From Bryobacterales bacterium (lineage in GTDB: Bacteria; Acidobacteriota; Terriglobia; Bryobacterales; Bryobacteraceae), in the NCBI GenBank assembly GCA_003136675.1, contig PLFE01000172.1, positions 28,786-79,158 on the forward strand: 50,373 bases of DNA. Reading direction: 5' to 3'. Below, in pieces: positions 1-8,500 of this stretch. Under the pieces are notes generated by a model that was not told where the DNA came from, searched no databases, and saw only the letters and a program-made list of their open reading frames with translations. Numbering within the stretch: the stretch's first letter is position 1; every line of letters begins with the position of its first letter. Made by a program: the position numbers and the translations under genes.

Positions 1-110
1 GCGTGCGCGGCCTGAAAGGCCAGAACCTCCGCCGTCGACAGGCTGTTTCCCGCGCGCGCCAGCGCCACGCGGGCGCTGGTGAAATTCCGAAGCTGCAGTG
101 CGTCGTCCAT
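1..110 (-). CDS. eutC: Ethanolamine ammonia-lyase small subunit, N-terminal fragment
   Basis: Partial gene: it starts with ATG at 110 and runs off the left edge, leaving 36 complete codons. The visible peptide includes LRNFTSARVALARAGNSL followed by TAEVLAFQAAHA, which matches the conserved N-terminal region of EutC (LR-FT-ARIALGRAGNSLPT, then FQ-AHA). EutC pairs with EutB to form the adenosylcobalamin-dependent lyase that converts ethanolamine to acetaldehyde and ammonia. No convincing Shine-Dalgarno sequence precedes the ATG. The start lies only 37 bp from the start of the divergent methyltransferase gene. eutB is on the same strand about 4 kb upstream instead of directly adjacent, which is unusual. 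The assignment rests on a short peptide but the motif is distinctive. Confidence 0.8.
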   Translation of the reverse strand, partial: MDDALQLRNFTSARVALARAGNSLSTAEVLAFQAAH

Positions 111-147
111 CGGTGCGACCGGTTCCGCTATACTGGCACTCTTCCGA

Positions 148-888
148 ATGGAAAGGCAAGTTCCGCTGGAGCCGGTGGCGGCATACGACCGGATTGCGCC
201 CGAGTTTAAGCGAATTTCCGACGACCGCCGCGCGTATCTCGACAGCATCGAGCGGCTGGTGATTGCGCTGGTGATTGAGGAGAGCCGGCGGGGAGCGCGC
301 ACACTGCTGGATGTGGGCGCGGGTGACGGTACGCGCTCGCTCCGCGTGGTGAAGGCCACTGGATTGAAGAATTTCGTACTGCTGGAGCCCAGCGCGGGGA
401 TGCGCGGCAATTGGCCGCCGAACATTCCTACGTGGCCCATCCGTGCGGAAGAGCTCTGGTCGAAGCAGGATGAGTTCGACGTGATTACGTGCCTGTGGAA
501 TGTGCTTGGCCACATCCATCCCGCGCAGACACGCGTGGAAGTGTTGCGGCAGTGCGCGCGCCTTTTATCGCCTCAGGGGGTGATTTTGATCGATGTGAAC
601 CATCGTTACAATGCGCGTCATTATGGCTGGCTGCCGACGCTGTTGAGGATGGCGCGCGACCGCTTTCTACCCGGCGAACAGAATGGGGACGTAACCGCGC
701 GCTGGAGCGTGGATGGAGCGACGTGCTCAACCAAAGGGCACGTGTTCACGGATGCCGAGTTTCGCGGCATGGCGAACGGGGCCGGTCTGGCGGTCAGGAA
801 AGTTGTTGCGGTCGATTACCGGACGGGAGAGATTCGCAGTTCGAAGAGCGCGGGGAGTCTGTTATATGTCTTGCAGCGCGCGGGCTAA
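148..888 (+). CDS. Class I SAM-dependent methyltransferase
   Basis: Predicted 246-aa soluble methyltransferase. Residues about 53-62 (LLDVGAGDGT) form the glycine-rich SAM-binding motif I. A following acidic position (LLEPSAGM) and a later hydrophobic strand (VITCLWNVLGH, VILIDVNHRYNARH) fit a Rossmann-fold class I enzyme. I chose ATG 148 because the longer open frame from 79 would run over the start of eutC on the other strand and adds an unstructured leader. The gene converges on the aminotransferase gene and overlaps its 3' end by 27 bp. Lying beside three sugar-nucleotide genes, it may methylate a glycan or sugar, but the substrate cannot be read from the sequence. Confidence 0.8.
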   Translation: MERQVPLEPVAAYDRIAPEFKRISDDRRAYLDSIERLVIALVIEESRRGARTLLDVGAGDGTRSLRVVKATGLKNFVLLEPSAGMRGNWPPNIPTWPIRAEELWSKQDEFDVITCLWNVLGHIHPAQTRVEVLRQCARLLSPQGVILIDVNHRYNARHYGWLPTLLRMARDRFLPGEQNGDVTARWSVDGATCSTKGHVFTDAEFRGMANGAGLAVRKVVAVDYRTGEIRSSKSAGSLLYVLQRAG

Positions 889-1980
889 GGCTTCGGAAAC
901 TGTAAGAACTTCTTCATTTGATAAATGATTGAAGAAAGGCACAGCGAGAGTCCGCAAGGCAATGTCTTCCGTGACGGGGAGATTTTGACCCGGGGCGGTA
1001 TCAGTTGAATAAAGGGGTTGTAAGTGGATGGGAGGGAAGTAAGGCCGGCAATCGATTCCCTGCGCGGTGAGCGCTTGCACCACGCGGTCACGAGTGCCGT
1101 GCGGAAGCCGAACGACGTAGGCGAACCATGAGATGCGACCAGATATACGACCAGAGGCGGCGGCCATGGGAGGCGGCGTAATATCCGGGTACGGCTGGAG
1201 GGCCTCGTAATACTGGTTCGCGACGCGTTCCCGGCTGGCCAGTATGCCGTCGATCCTGGAAAGCTGTGCGATGCCGAGAGCGCAATTGATATCGGGCAGG
1301 CGATAGTTAAAGCCCAGCAGGGAATGCTCCAGCCAGCCGTCGTTCTCCATTCTGCCTTGATTGCGGAGGGCGCGCATTTGGCGTGCGATGGACGGGTTGC
1401 GCGTCACTACCACACCGCCCTCTCCGGTCGTAATCGGTTTATTGGGATAGAAGGAGAAAACGCCTAAGTCGCCGAAACCGCCGACCTTGCGGCCGCCGTA
1501 TTCCGCGCCGATCGCTTCGCAGGCATCTTCAATGATTCGTAAGTTGTGTTTCCCGGCAAGCTTCAGTATGGGATCGAGGTCGGCCGGATAACCAAATGTA
1601 TGTACCAATATGATGGCGCGGCTTCTGGGGGTAATGACGCGCTCGATGGAATCGGCAGTTAGATTCAGGGTAAGTGGGTCAATATCCGCAAAAACCGGCG
1701 TCGCGCGCTGATAGAGAACGGAATTGGCCGCCGCGATGAATGTGAAGGATGGCAGAATCACCTCGTCGCCTTCGCCAATCCCCAGTGTCTGCAGACCGAG
1801 ATGCAATCCGGCGGTTCCGGAACTGAGCGCGATGGCGTGCGGCGCGCCGATGTAACCCGCAAACGCGGCTTCGAATTCGGCGAGTTTCGGACCAAGACTC
1901 AGGTGCGGGGTACGCAGAACGGCGACCACCGCGTCGATCTCCGCCTCCGTGATGTCGGGCCTGGAAAGGGGTATGTTCAT
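862..1980 (-). CDS. DegT/DnrJ/EryC1/StrS-family PLP aminotransferase
   Basis: A 372-aa aminotransferase of the sugar-nucleotide family, whose members transfer an amino group from glutamate to a keto sugar nucleotide using PLP. Visible landmarks are SSGTAGLHLGLQTLGIG (phosphate-binding region, about 53-70), EDACEAIGAEYGG (about 151-163) and SFYPNKPITTGEGG, in which Lys181 is the expected Schiff-base lysine. The ATG overlaps the TGA of the upstream epimerase gene as ATGA, indicating translational coupling. Together with the dehydratase and NeuC-like genes it suggests synthesis of an amino-deoxy sugar such as a legionaminic-acid- or bacillosamine-type intermediate. The exact sugar is inference. 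Confidence 0.87.
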   Translation of the reverse strand: MNIPLSRPDITEAEIDAVVAVLRTPHLSLGPKLAEFEAAFAGYIGAPHAIALSSGTAGLHLGLQTLGIGEGDEVILPSFTFIAAANSVLYQRATPVFADIDPLTLNLTADSIERVITPRSRAIILVHTFGYPADLDPILKLAGKHNLRIIEDACEAIGAEYGGRKVGGFGDLGVFSFYPNKPITTGEGGVVVTRNPSIARQMRALRNQGRMENDGWLEHSLLGFNYRLPDINCALGIAQLSRIDGILASRERVANQYYEALQPYPDITPPPMAAASGRISGRISWFAYVVRLPHGTRDRVVQALTAQGIDCRPYFPPIHLQPLYSTDTAPGQNLPVTEDIALRTLAVPFFNHLSNEEVLTVSEALARALQDI

Positions 1981-3116
1981 TGCCGCTTGATGAGTAACTC
2001 TTCGTTGATCGGGACCGTGGCGAGCACCTGGGCGATTCGCCCGGCAGCGTGCCCGTCCCCGTATGGATTCGCCATTCCTGCAAGCGACGACCGAAACTGA
2101 GGGCTGCGGGTCACGGCAATTTGCGCGCGGAGGGACGATTCGGTGGGTTCGGCATCCAGAACGTTCCGGGCGCGTTCCCGACCGCGCTGGCGAATTCCCA
2201 CGTTAATGGCGGGGACGGCGAAGGACGCGGCCTCCATAATTCCGCTGCTGGAATTTCCGATCAACAGTTCGGCATGGCGGAGAAGACTCCAATAAGGGAG
2301 GGGATTCAGATTCACAAACAATCGAGCGTTCGCGTGCCGCTGCACGAAATCCCGAGAGCGCTCCAACAGACGCCTGCTGCCGGAATCGGCATTGGGATAG
2401 CAGAAAACGAGCTGTTCGGGGAGCGCTTCGAGCACGGCAAATAGCGCTTCCGCTTCCCGCGTCGTATCGCGAACGATGGTAGTCGGGTGGTAAGCGATCA
2501 GGATCGTGGGCTGCGTGAGGTCCAGATGAAGTTCGGTTTCGATCTCTTCACGGCCCAGTAGCGCGCTGCGCCGCAGGTGATCCAGGGAAGGTGCGCCAAC
2601 CCGGTGGACGCGCCACTGCTCCTCACCCATGGCGATAACCCTCGATCGCGCTTGCTCAGTAGATGTGAAGTGAATATGGCTCAGCTTCGTCAGGGCGTTA
2701 CGCACGGCATCGTCAATTGCGCCTTCACTCACTTCGCCGCCTTCGATATGGGCTACGGGAATACGGAGAGCGAGCGCCACGGAAGCGGGCGCCAGCATCT
2801 CGTACCTGTCGGCGATCAACAACAGAAGGTCCGGGCGCATTTCGCCCAGGCAGTCAGCCAGGCTCAGTGTGGCGAGTCCTATGGTCTTCGCCATGCCCAC
2901 ATCGCTATCCGAGCTCAGCAAGCACTCGATTCGCGCATCAACGTGAAAGCCATCCTTCTCGATCGCGGCGAGGGTATAGCCGAATTCCGGCGATAGATGC
3001 GGTCCGAATGCGATCAGCTTCAAATCCACCTCCGGGTGGGCCGACAATTCACGCAGAGGCCAGTATAGGTGGCAATAGTCGGCGCGGGAGCTGGTGATGA
3101 CGGCGATCTTCCTCAC
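1977..3116 (-). CDS. NeuC-like hydrolysing UDP-N-acetylglucosamine 2-epimerase
   Basis: A 379-aa protein of the non-processive GT-B-fold UDP-GlcNAc 2-epimerase family. It begins VRKIAVITSSRADY and contains the block HIEGGEVSEGAIDDAVRN followed by LTKLSHIHFTST, the hallmark of NeuC-type enzymes that release ManNAc or its 4-acetamido (LegG-type) analogue. A later segment, LIGNSSSGIMEAASF, is the conserved nucleotide-binding region. I start it at GTG 3116, which overlaps the TGA of the upstream dehydratase gene as GTGA; the longer open frame to 3176 adds a non-conserved tail. Lys/Arg-Lys-Ile-Ala-Val openings are typical of the family. No neuB or neuA synthase is visible in the window, so the final product is unknown. 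Confidence 0.85.
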   Translation of the reverse strand: MRKIAVITSSRADYCHLYWPLRELSAHPEVDLKLIAFGPHLSPEFGYTLAAIEKDGFHVDARIECLLSSDSDVGMAKTIGLATLSLADCLGEMRPDLLLLIADRYEMLAPASVALALRIPVAHIEGGEVSEGAIDDAVRNALTKLSHIHFTSTEQARSRVIAMGEEQWRVHRVGAPSLDHLRRSALLGREEIETELHLDLTQPTILIAYHPTTIVRDTTREAEALFAVLEALPEQLVFCYPNADSGSRRLLERSRDFVQRHANARLFVNLNPLPYWSLLRHAELLIGNSSSGIMEAASFAVPAINVGIRQRGRERARNVLDAEPTESSLRAQIAVTRSPQFRSSLAGMANPYGDGHAAGRIAQVLATVPINEELLIKRQ

Positions 3117-4123
3117 ACGGCGACCGCATATTGTTGCATTAGCCGGCTGGGCACATACTCTGGAACGAGGGCGCACAACACGTCGAGGAGAGCCCCGCCG
3201 TCGCGTTCCTCCGCGCAGGTCGCCAGGCGGCGCACGGCCTCTTCCGCCTGGCCGCGCAGCAACCTTCTGGTTTGGAGAACAGCCAACGGCCCATCGACAG
3301 TTCCGATCTGTGTTTCACCGTCGCCGATCCATTCTTCCGTCAGCTTTTCACCCGGCTTCAGTCCGGTGAAGCGGATCGGTATAGCGCGGCTGCCAATGAG
3401 GAATCGGGCCAAATCCACGATTCGAACGGGTTCAGCACATTTTGGAAGGAGCACCATTCCGCTGCACCCGGCCGCGCCCGCGGCGAGGATCGACGTAGCG
3501 GCTTCGTCCCGCGAAAGAAAGTAGCGCGAAGCTTCGGGATGCGTGACGAGAACAGGCTGAGCTTTTTCAATTTGCTCCAGGAAGAGCGGAATGACGCTGC
3601 CTGTGGAGCCGATCACATTGCCGAGCCGGATGACATTTGTGCCGGGCACGCAAAGCGTGAACAGTTCGGCGATACGCTTGGAGAGGCCCATCACGCTATG
3701 GGGATTCACGGCTTTATCGGAAGAAATCAAAACGAATTTCAAAACGCCGTGACGCGCGGCGGTCCGGGCCAACGAGTAGCTTGCCAGAGCATTGTTCCGA
3801 ACGGCTGCGAAAGGATTCCGTTCCAGAAGTCCGACGTGTTTGAAAGCGGCCGCGTGGAAGACGGCCTGCGGGCGCAAGCGGGCGAAAACCTCATCCAGCA
3901 GACCGTCGTCTTCGACGCTGCCCAAAATGCATTCGCAGGGAACCGCGGGGTATGCGGCTTCCACCCAGCGCTCGATTTCGAAAAGACCGAATTCAGATGT
4001 GTCCAGCAGGATCAGGGACCGGGGGCCAGCTTGAGCCAATGCCTTCACGAGGGTGGATCCGATGTATCCTCCCGCCCCGGCCACACAAACGACTTGACCG
4101 GCAAACGCCGCCGCGAACTTCAT
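3113..4123 (-). CDS. CapD/FlaA1-type NDP-sugar 4,6-dehydratase/epimerase (soluble form)
   Basis: A 336-aa short-chain dehydrogenase-type sugar-nucleotide enzyme. The N terminus carries the NAD(P)-binding glycine motif GAGGYIGSTL (about 16-25). The segment FHAAAFKHVGLLERNP and the catalytic stretch SSDKAVNPHSVMGLSKR are those of the polysaccharide-biosynthesis CapD family, in which the usual Tyr of YxxxK is Met, as in PglF/WbpM. The C terminus contains FTGLKPGEKLTEE, conserved in the family. It lacks the N-terminal membrane domain of full-length WbpM/PglF. It begins 9 bp after eutB and overlaps the next gene, so it leads a three-gene sugar unit co-transcribed with eutB. Likely substrate is UDP-GlcNAc or a relative. 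Confidence 0.85.
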   Translation of the reverse strand: MKFAAAFAGQVVCVAGAGGYIGSTLVKALAQAGPRSLILLDTSEFGLFEIERWVEAAYPAVPCECILGSVEDDGLLDEVFARLRPQAVFHAAAFKHVGLLERNPFAAVRNNALASYSLARTAARHGVLKFVLISSDKAVNPHSVMGLSKRIAELFTLCVPGTNVIRLGNVIGSTGSVIPLFLEQIEKAQPVLVTHPEASRYFLSRDEAATSILAAGAAGCSGMVLLPKCAEPVRIVDLARFLIGSRAIPIRFTGLKPGEKLTEEWIGDGETQIGTVDGPLAVLQTRRLLRGQAEEAVRRLATCAEERDGGALLDVLCALVPEYVPSRLMQQYAVAV

Positions 4124-4132
4124 CCTTCCAGA

Positions 4133-5497
4133 CTAACGAATGAGACTGACGCCCGATTCGAGAAGCCCCATCATGCGCGGCAATTCCGGACGCGACCGAG
4201 CCAGCCAGTCTTCAAACTCCGGCGCTGGACGCAGACCCAGCAGCTTGCGCAGATAGAGGGCGTCGTGAAAGGACGTGCTCTGGTAATGCAGCATCACGTC
4301 ATCGGCGCCCGGCACGCCCATGATGTAGTTGACGCCGGCATTGCCGAGCAGCGTAAGAAGCGCATCCATGTCATCCTGATCCGCTTCGGCGTGGTTGGTG
4401 TAGCAGATATCGCAGCCCATGGGCAAGCCCAGTAGTTTGCCGCAGAAATGATCTTCGAGCCCGGCGCGCAGGATCTGCTTGCCGTCATAGAGATACTCGG
4501 GACCAATAAAACCCACGACCGTATTCACCAGCATGGGTTCAAAGCGGCGCGCGACGGCATAGGCGCGTGCTTCCAGCGTTTGCTGGTCGACTCCGTGATT
4601 TGCGTTGGCGGAAAGCGCGCTGCCCTGCCCGGTTTCAAAATACATCACGTTCCGGCCCACTGCGCCGCGGTTCAGTTCGCGGGCCGCCTGATGGGCTTCG
4701 CCGAGCAACGCCAGATTCACTCCGAACGAACGGTTGGCGGCTTCGGTGCCGGCAATCGATTGGAACATCAGATCGAGAGGCGCGCCCCGTCGAAGAGCTT
4801 CCATCTGCGTCGTGACGTGCGCGAGCACGCAACTCTGCATGGGGATACGCCACGCTTCGCGAACGCGGTCGAGCAGGCGCAGAAGCATTTCGCAGGTCGA
4901 AACGTTATCGGCGACCGGGTTGATACCCACGACGGCATCGCCGCTTTCGAGCAGCAAGCCATCAATAACGGAAGCCAGGATGCCTTGGGGATCGTCGGTG
5001 GGGTGGTTGGGCTGCAGGCGCGTCGAAAGGCGTCCCGGAAGTCCCACCGTGGTCCGGAAGCGAGAGACCACGCGAATGCGCGAAGCCACTTCGATGAGAT
5101 CCTGCACACGCATGAGCTTGGCGACGGCGGCCGCCATCTCGGGAGTGATACCGGCAGCCAACGCCCGCAGATGATCGCCCGTCGCCTCGACCCCGAGTAG
5201 CCAGTCGCGGAATTCCCCCACGGTGAAATGGGAAATAGCAGCGAACGCCTGGGCATTGTGCGAATCGAAAATCAGCCGCGTTACTTCATCGGTTTCGTAG
5301 GGAATGAGGGGTTCGGCAAGAAAATCGCGCAGAGGGGTATCGGCCAGAGCCATCTGCGCGGCGGCGCGCTCGGTAGCGGTGGAAGCGGCGATACCCGCCA
5401 ATTCATCACCGGATCGAAGAGGGGTCGCCCTGGCCAGCAGCGTCTTCAAATCCGCAAAGGTGTACTGAATTCCGCCCGCCTTGGCGCGATAGCTCAT
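4133..5497 (-). CDS. eutB: Ethanolamine ammonia-lyase large subunit
   Basis: A 454-aa protein, almost exactly the length of the enterobacterial EutB. It contains family signatures in order: FADLKTLLARATPLRSGDEL, GLPGRLSTRLQPNHPTDDPQ, GDAVVGINPVADNV, LAHVTTQMEALRRGAP, YFETGQGSALSANANHG, NTVVGFIGPEYLYDGKQILR, GLEDHFCGKLLGLPMGCD and CYTNHAEADQDDMD. EutB forms the TIM-barrel that binds adenosylcobalamin and ethanolamine. I chose ATG 5497, giving MSYRAKAGG, because a GTG at 5536 adds 13 residues absent from the family. The gene lies close behind the giant 2723-aa gene and directly ahead of the sugar cassette. Its partner eutC starts only at position 110, so the two subunits are not adjacent. No eut microcompartment genes are seen. 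Confidence 0.95.
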   Translation of the reverse strand: MSYRAKAGGIQYTFADLKTLLARATPLRSGDELAGIAASTATERAAAQMALADTPLRDFLAEPLIPYETDEVTRLIFDSHNAQAFAAISHFTVGEFRDWLLGVEATGDHLRALAAGITPEMAAAVAKLMRVQDLIEVASRIRVVSRFRTTVGLPGRLSTRLQPNHPTDDPQGILASVIDGLLLESGDAVVGINPVADNVSTCEMLLRLLDRVREAWRIPMQSCVLAHVTTQMEALRRGAPLDLMFQSIAGTEAANRSFGVNLALLGEAHQAARELNRGAVGRNVMYFETGQGSALSANANHGVDQQTLEARAYAVARRFEPMLVNTVVGFIGPEYLYDGKQILRAGLEDHFCGKLLGLPMGCDICYTNHAEADQDDMDALLTLLGNAGVNYIMGVPGADDVMLHYQSTSFHDALYLRKLLGLRPAPEFEDWLARSRPELPRMMGLLESGVSLIR

Positions 5498-5559
5498 AGT
5501 CTGAAGCGCGGGCAAGCGTTCAGCCTGCCCCACCACAGAGTCTAACTTTATTGCCGGCT

Positions 5560-8500
5560 TTACTGAATCACGAGGCTGTTCGGCAAAACCGCTTCCTCGT
5601 TACCCGGCGGGATCCCGGTAATCGCCAGCACCGAGACCGGCTGCTGAATCGCATCGCTCGCAGCGGTCAGTTGCACCGTCAACGATGTTGGGGTGGTCAC
5701 GGTAACCGCTCCGATGGTGATGCCCGGGATAGGAGCTATTTCCGTGGTCCCCTGCACAAAGTTTGTATTCAACCCGGTGACGGTGAAGGTCGCCGTAGTT
5801 CCATGAGTGATCGTGCCGGGACTGATTGCGGAAATCACCGGCGTTCCCGCCGGCAGCAGGAAGTTAAACCCGCCGGCCATCACGAACACTCCCATTTCGC
5901 CGCGCGTCACCGGATCGGTCGGGCAGAACAGAGTTGTCGAGCAGCCGCTGGTAACAGCGTCTTCTTTCATCCGTTGAATCCACGACCAACCGAAGCTTTC
6001 GGAAGTGACGTCGGTGAAATAAGGGGTTGCCGGGAAATCGAATATCGCGGTCGCCCCATAACGCATGCGAATCACGAATACCGCCATCTGCTCTCTCGAT
6101 ACAGTCTGGTCGGGACAAAAGTCGCCATTTCCGCAGCCTGACGTAATGCCCAACTGGGACATCTCCTGGATCCACGCGAAGCCCGGGCTGCCTTGGGGGA
6201 CATCGTTAAAGATCGGGAGGGTGGGAGCGGTGAAGTTATCGCCGCCGAAAACCGCGCGGGCGATGAAAACCGCCATCTCCCAGCGAGGGATATTCATATC
6301 CGGACAGTAATTCAGAGGGTCTGAAGTGCATCCGGCGGTGATCTGTTTGGCGTACAGCGTGTTCACTGGATCAAAGTAGTAAATGCTGGGCGGAACGTCG
6401 GCGAACACCTGAGCGGTGATACGCTGGGTGACCGCAATGGATTGCGCGCCGACGAGAATGGTTCCGGTTCTCACTGCGCCGGTCGTATTTTGGGACAGGG
6501 TCGCAGTGAGCGCGCCGCTGCCCACGCCACCACTATCCGAAAGCTCAATCCACGGAGATGCCGTGGAAGCGTTCCAGGCGCAAGAGGGAGCAGTTGACGC
6601 TACCGTCACTGTTTGAGGACCGCCGACACTATCGACAAAAAGCGAAGTTTCAACCGTGGTGCCGCAACTATCGACCTCCAGGCTTAATGAGCCGGTACTC
6701 ACGGCGTCGAGCGCATCGCCGCTATAGACCGCCGTTAAGGCGTGCGCTCCCGAAGACAACGTCTGGACGGCTAACGTGGCAACCCCGTTGGTGAGAGGCA
6801 CGGTGAATAGAATCGCCGAACCGTCCTTGAAGATGACGGTGCCGGTGGCTGTCGAGGGTGAAACGGTCGCGGTCAGGTCAACTGCCTGGCCATAAACCAT
6901 GGGGTTCGCGGAAGAGGTGAGCGTGGTCACTGTGGGGATGGTGTTCACCGTTTGGGTGAGCGCCGCGGAGGTACTTGCCTGGTCGTACGTATCCCCCCCA
7001 TACACCGCGGTGAGTGAATGCGCGCCGATGGATAAGTTGGACAGAGCCAGCATGGCGACGCCTGAGGTTAGAGTGCCTGGCCCGAGGACGGTTGAGCCAT
7101 CCATGAACGTCACTGTGCCGGTGGCGGATAGCGGCGCGAGAGTTGCAGTGAGAGTGACGCTTACGCCGAAAGTCGATGGATTCAAGGACGAAGTCAATGT
7201 CGTAGTGGTTGGGGAAACCGAGAATCCCAACAGAATGCCCATGGTGCCGTCGCCGGAATTGGCGACCGCAACGTCAGACCGGCCGTCACGATTGAAATCC
7301 GCCACCGCGATGCCCTGCGGAGAACTGCCCGTGCTGTAGTTCACTGCCGCCTGGAAGGTGCCGTCGCCGGCTCCGTTCAGGACACTCAGCGTGCCGCTGT
7401 TCTGGTTCCCGACTGCGAGGTCGGCATTGCCATCGCCGTTGAAGTCCCCTACCGCTATGAATACGGGGCGAATGCCTGTGTCGTAGGGCACTTGCGTCTG
7501 GAACGTGCCGTCGCCGACGCCCAATAGGACGCTCACCGTGTTGCCTTGCAAATTGGTCACCGCAAGGTCGGGTTTACCGTCTCCATTGAAGTCTCCCACC
7601 GCGACCAGACCGGGGAATGTGCCGGTAGCGTAGTTCACGGCCACGTGGAAGGTGCCGTCGCCTCTGCCAAGCAGCACGCTCACCGTATTGCTTTCGAGGT
7701 TTGCAACCGCCAGGTCCGGGTACCCATCCGCATTGAAGTCGCCTACCGCAATTCCGTAGGGAGCAGTGCCGGCGGTATAGGCTACCGCGGTGTTGAAGGT
7801 TCCGTCGCCTTTGCCAATCAAGACGCTCAAGGTGTTGTTCAAGTTGGTTACAACAACATCCGCGAAGCCGTCCCCATTGAAGTCGCCCACGGCGACGAAT
7901 TGAGGATCCGGTCCAACGGTATAGTTGACCGCCGAACCGAACGTGCCAGTGCCGTCGCCCAGCAGAACGCTCACGACACCGTCGTCGTTGGTAACGGCCA
8001 GGTCGGGTTTGCCGTCCCCGTTGAAGTCGCCAACCGCGACGCCCAGCACCGTGTTGCTTACGGTATAGGTGGCGCCCGCTTGAAAGGTTCCATTTCCGTT
8101 GCCGAGCAGCACGGTCACAGTATTGGCGTTCTCATTGGTGACCACCAGATCGGCGAAGCCATCCCCATTGAAATCGCCCACCGCCGCGGTGTAGGGTATG
8201 GCGCCGGCTGCGTAAGTGGTCATGGGGTCGAATCCCGTGGTGGCTACTGAATTAACAGCTTGAGGAAGCGCTGCCGAGGTGGCCGCTTCGTCATTTGCAT
8301 CGCCTTCGTAGTATGCCTTGAGAGCCTGGGTTCCGAACGCGAGCAGCGGCGTGGTGAAGACAGCGACTCCGCTCGAAACAACCGACGTTCCCAGTACGGT
8401 TGAGCCTTGATAGAAGGTCGTCTTGCCGGTCGCGAGCGAATTCGAAAGCGTCGCCGTTAACATAACGGAGTGACCGAAGACGAGCGGATTGGCGGACGAA

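Noticed and set aside
79..147. Longer methyltransferase N terminus
   Set aside because: It would overlap the start of eutC on the other strand, and methyltransferase similarity begins after 148.
7546..8250. Long plus-strand reading frames with regular valine/histidine/arginine patterns across the giant-gene region
   Set aside because: They mirror the repetitive codons of the minus-strand FG-GAP and Ig repeats and have no independent domain or start signal.
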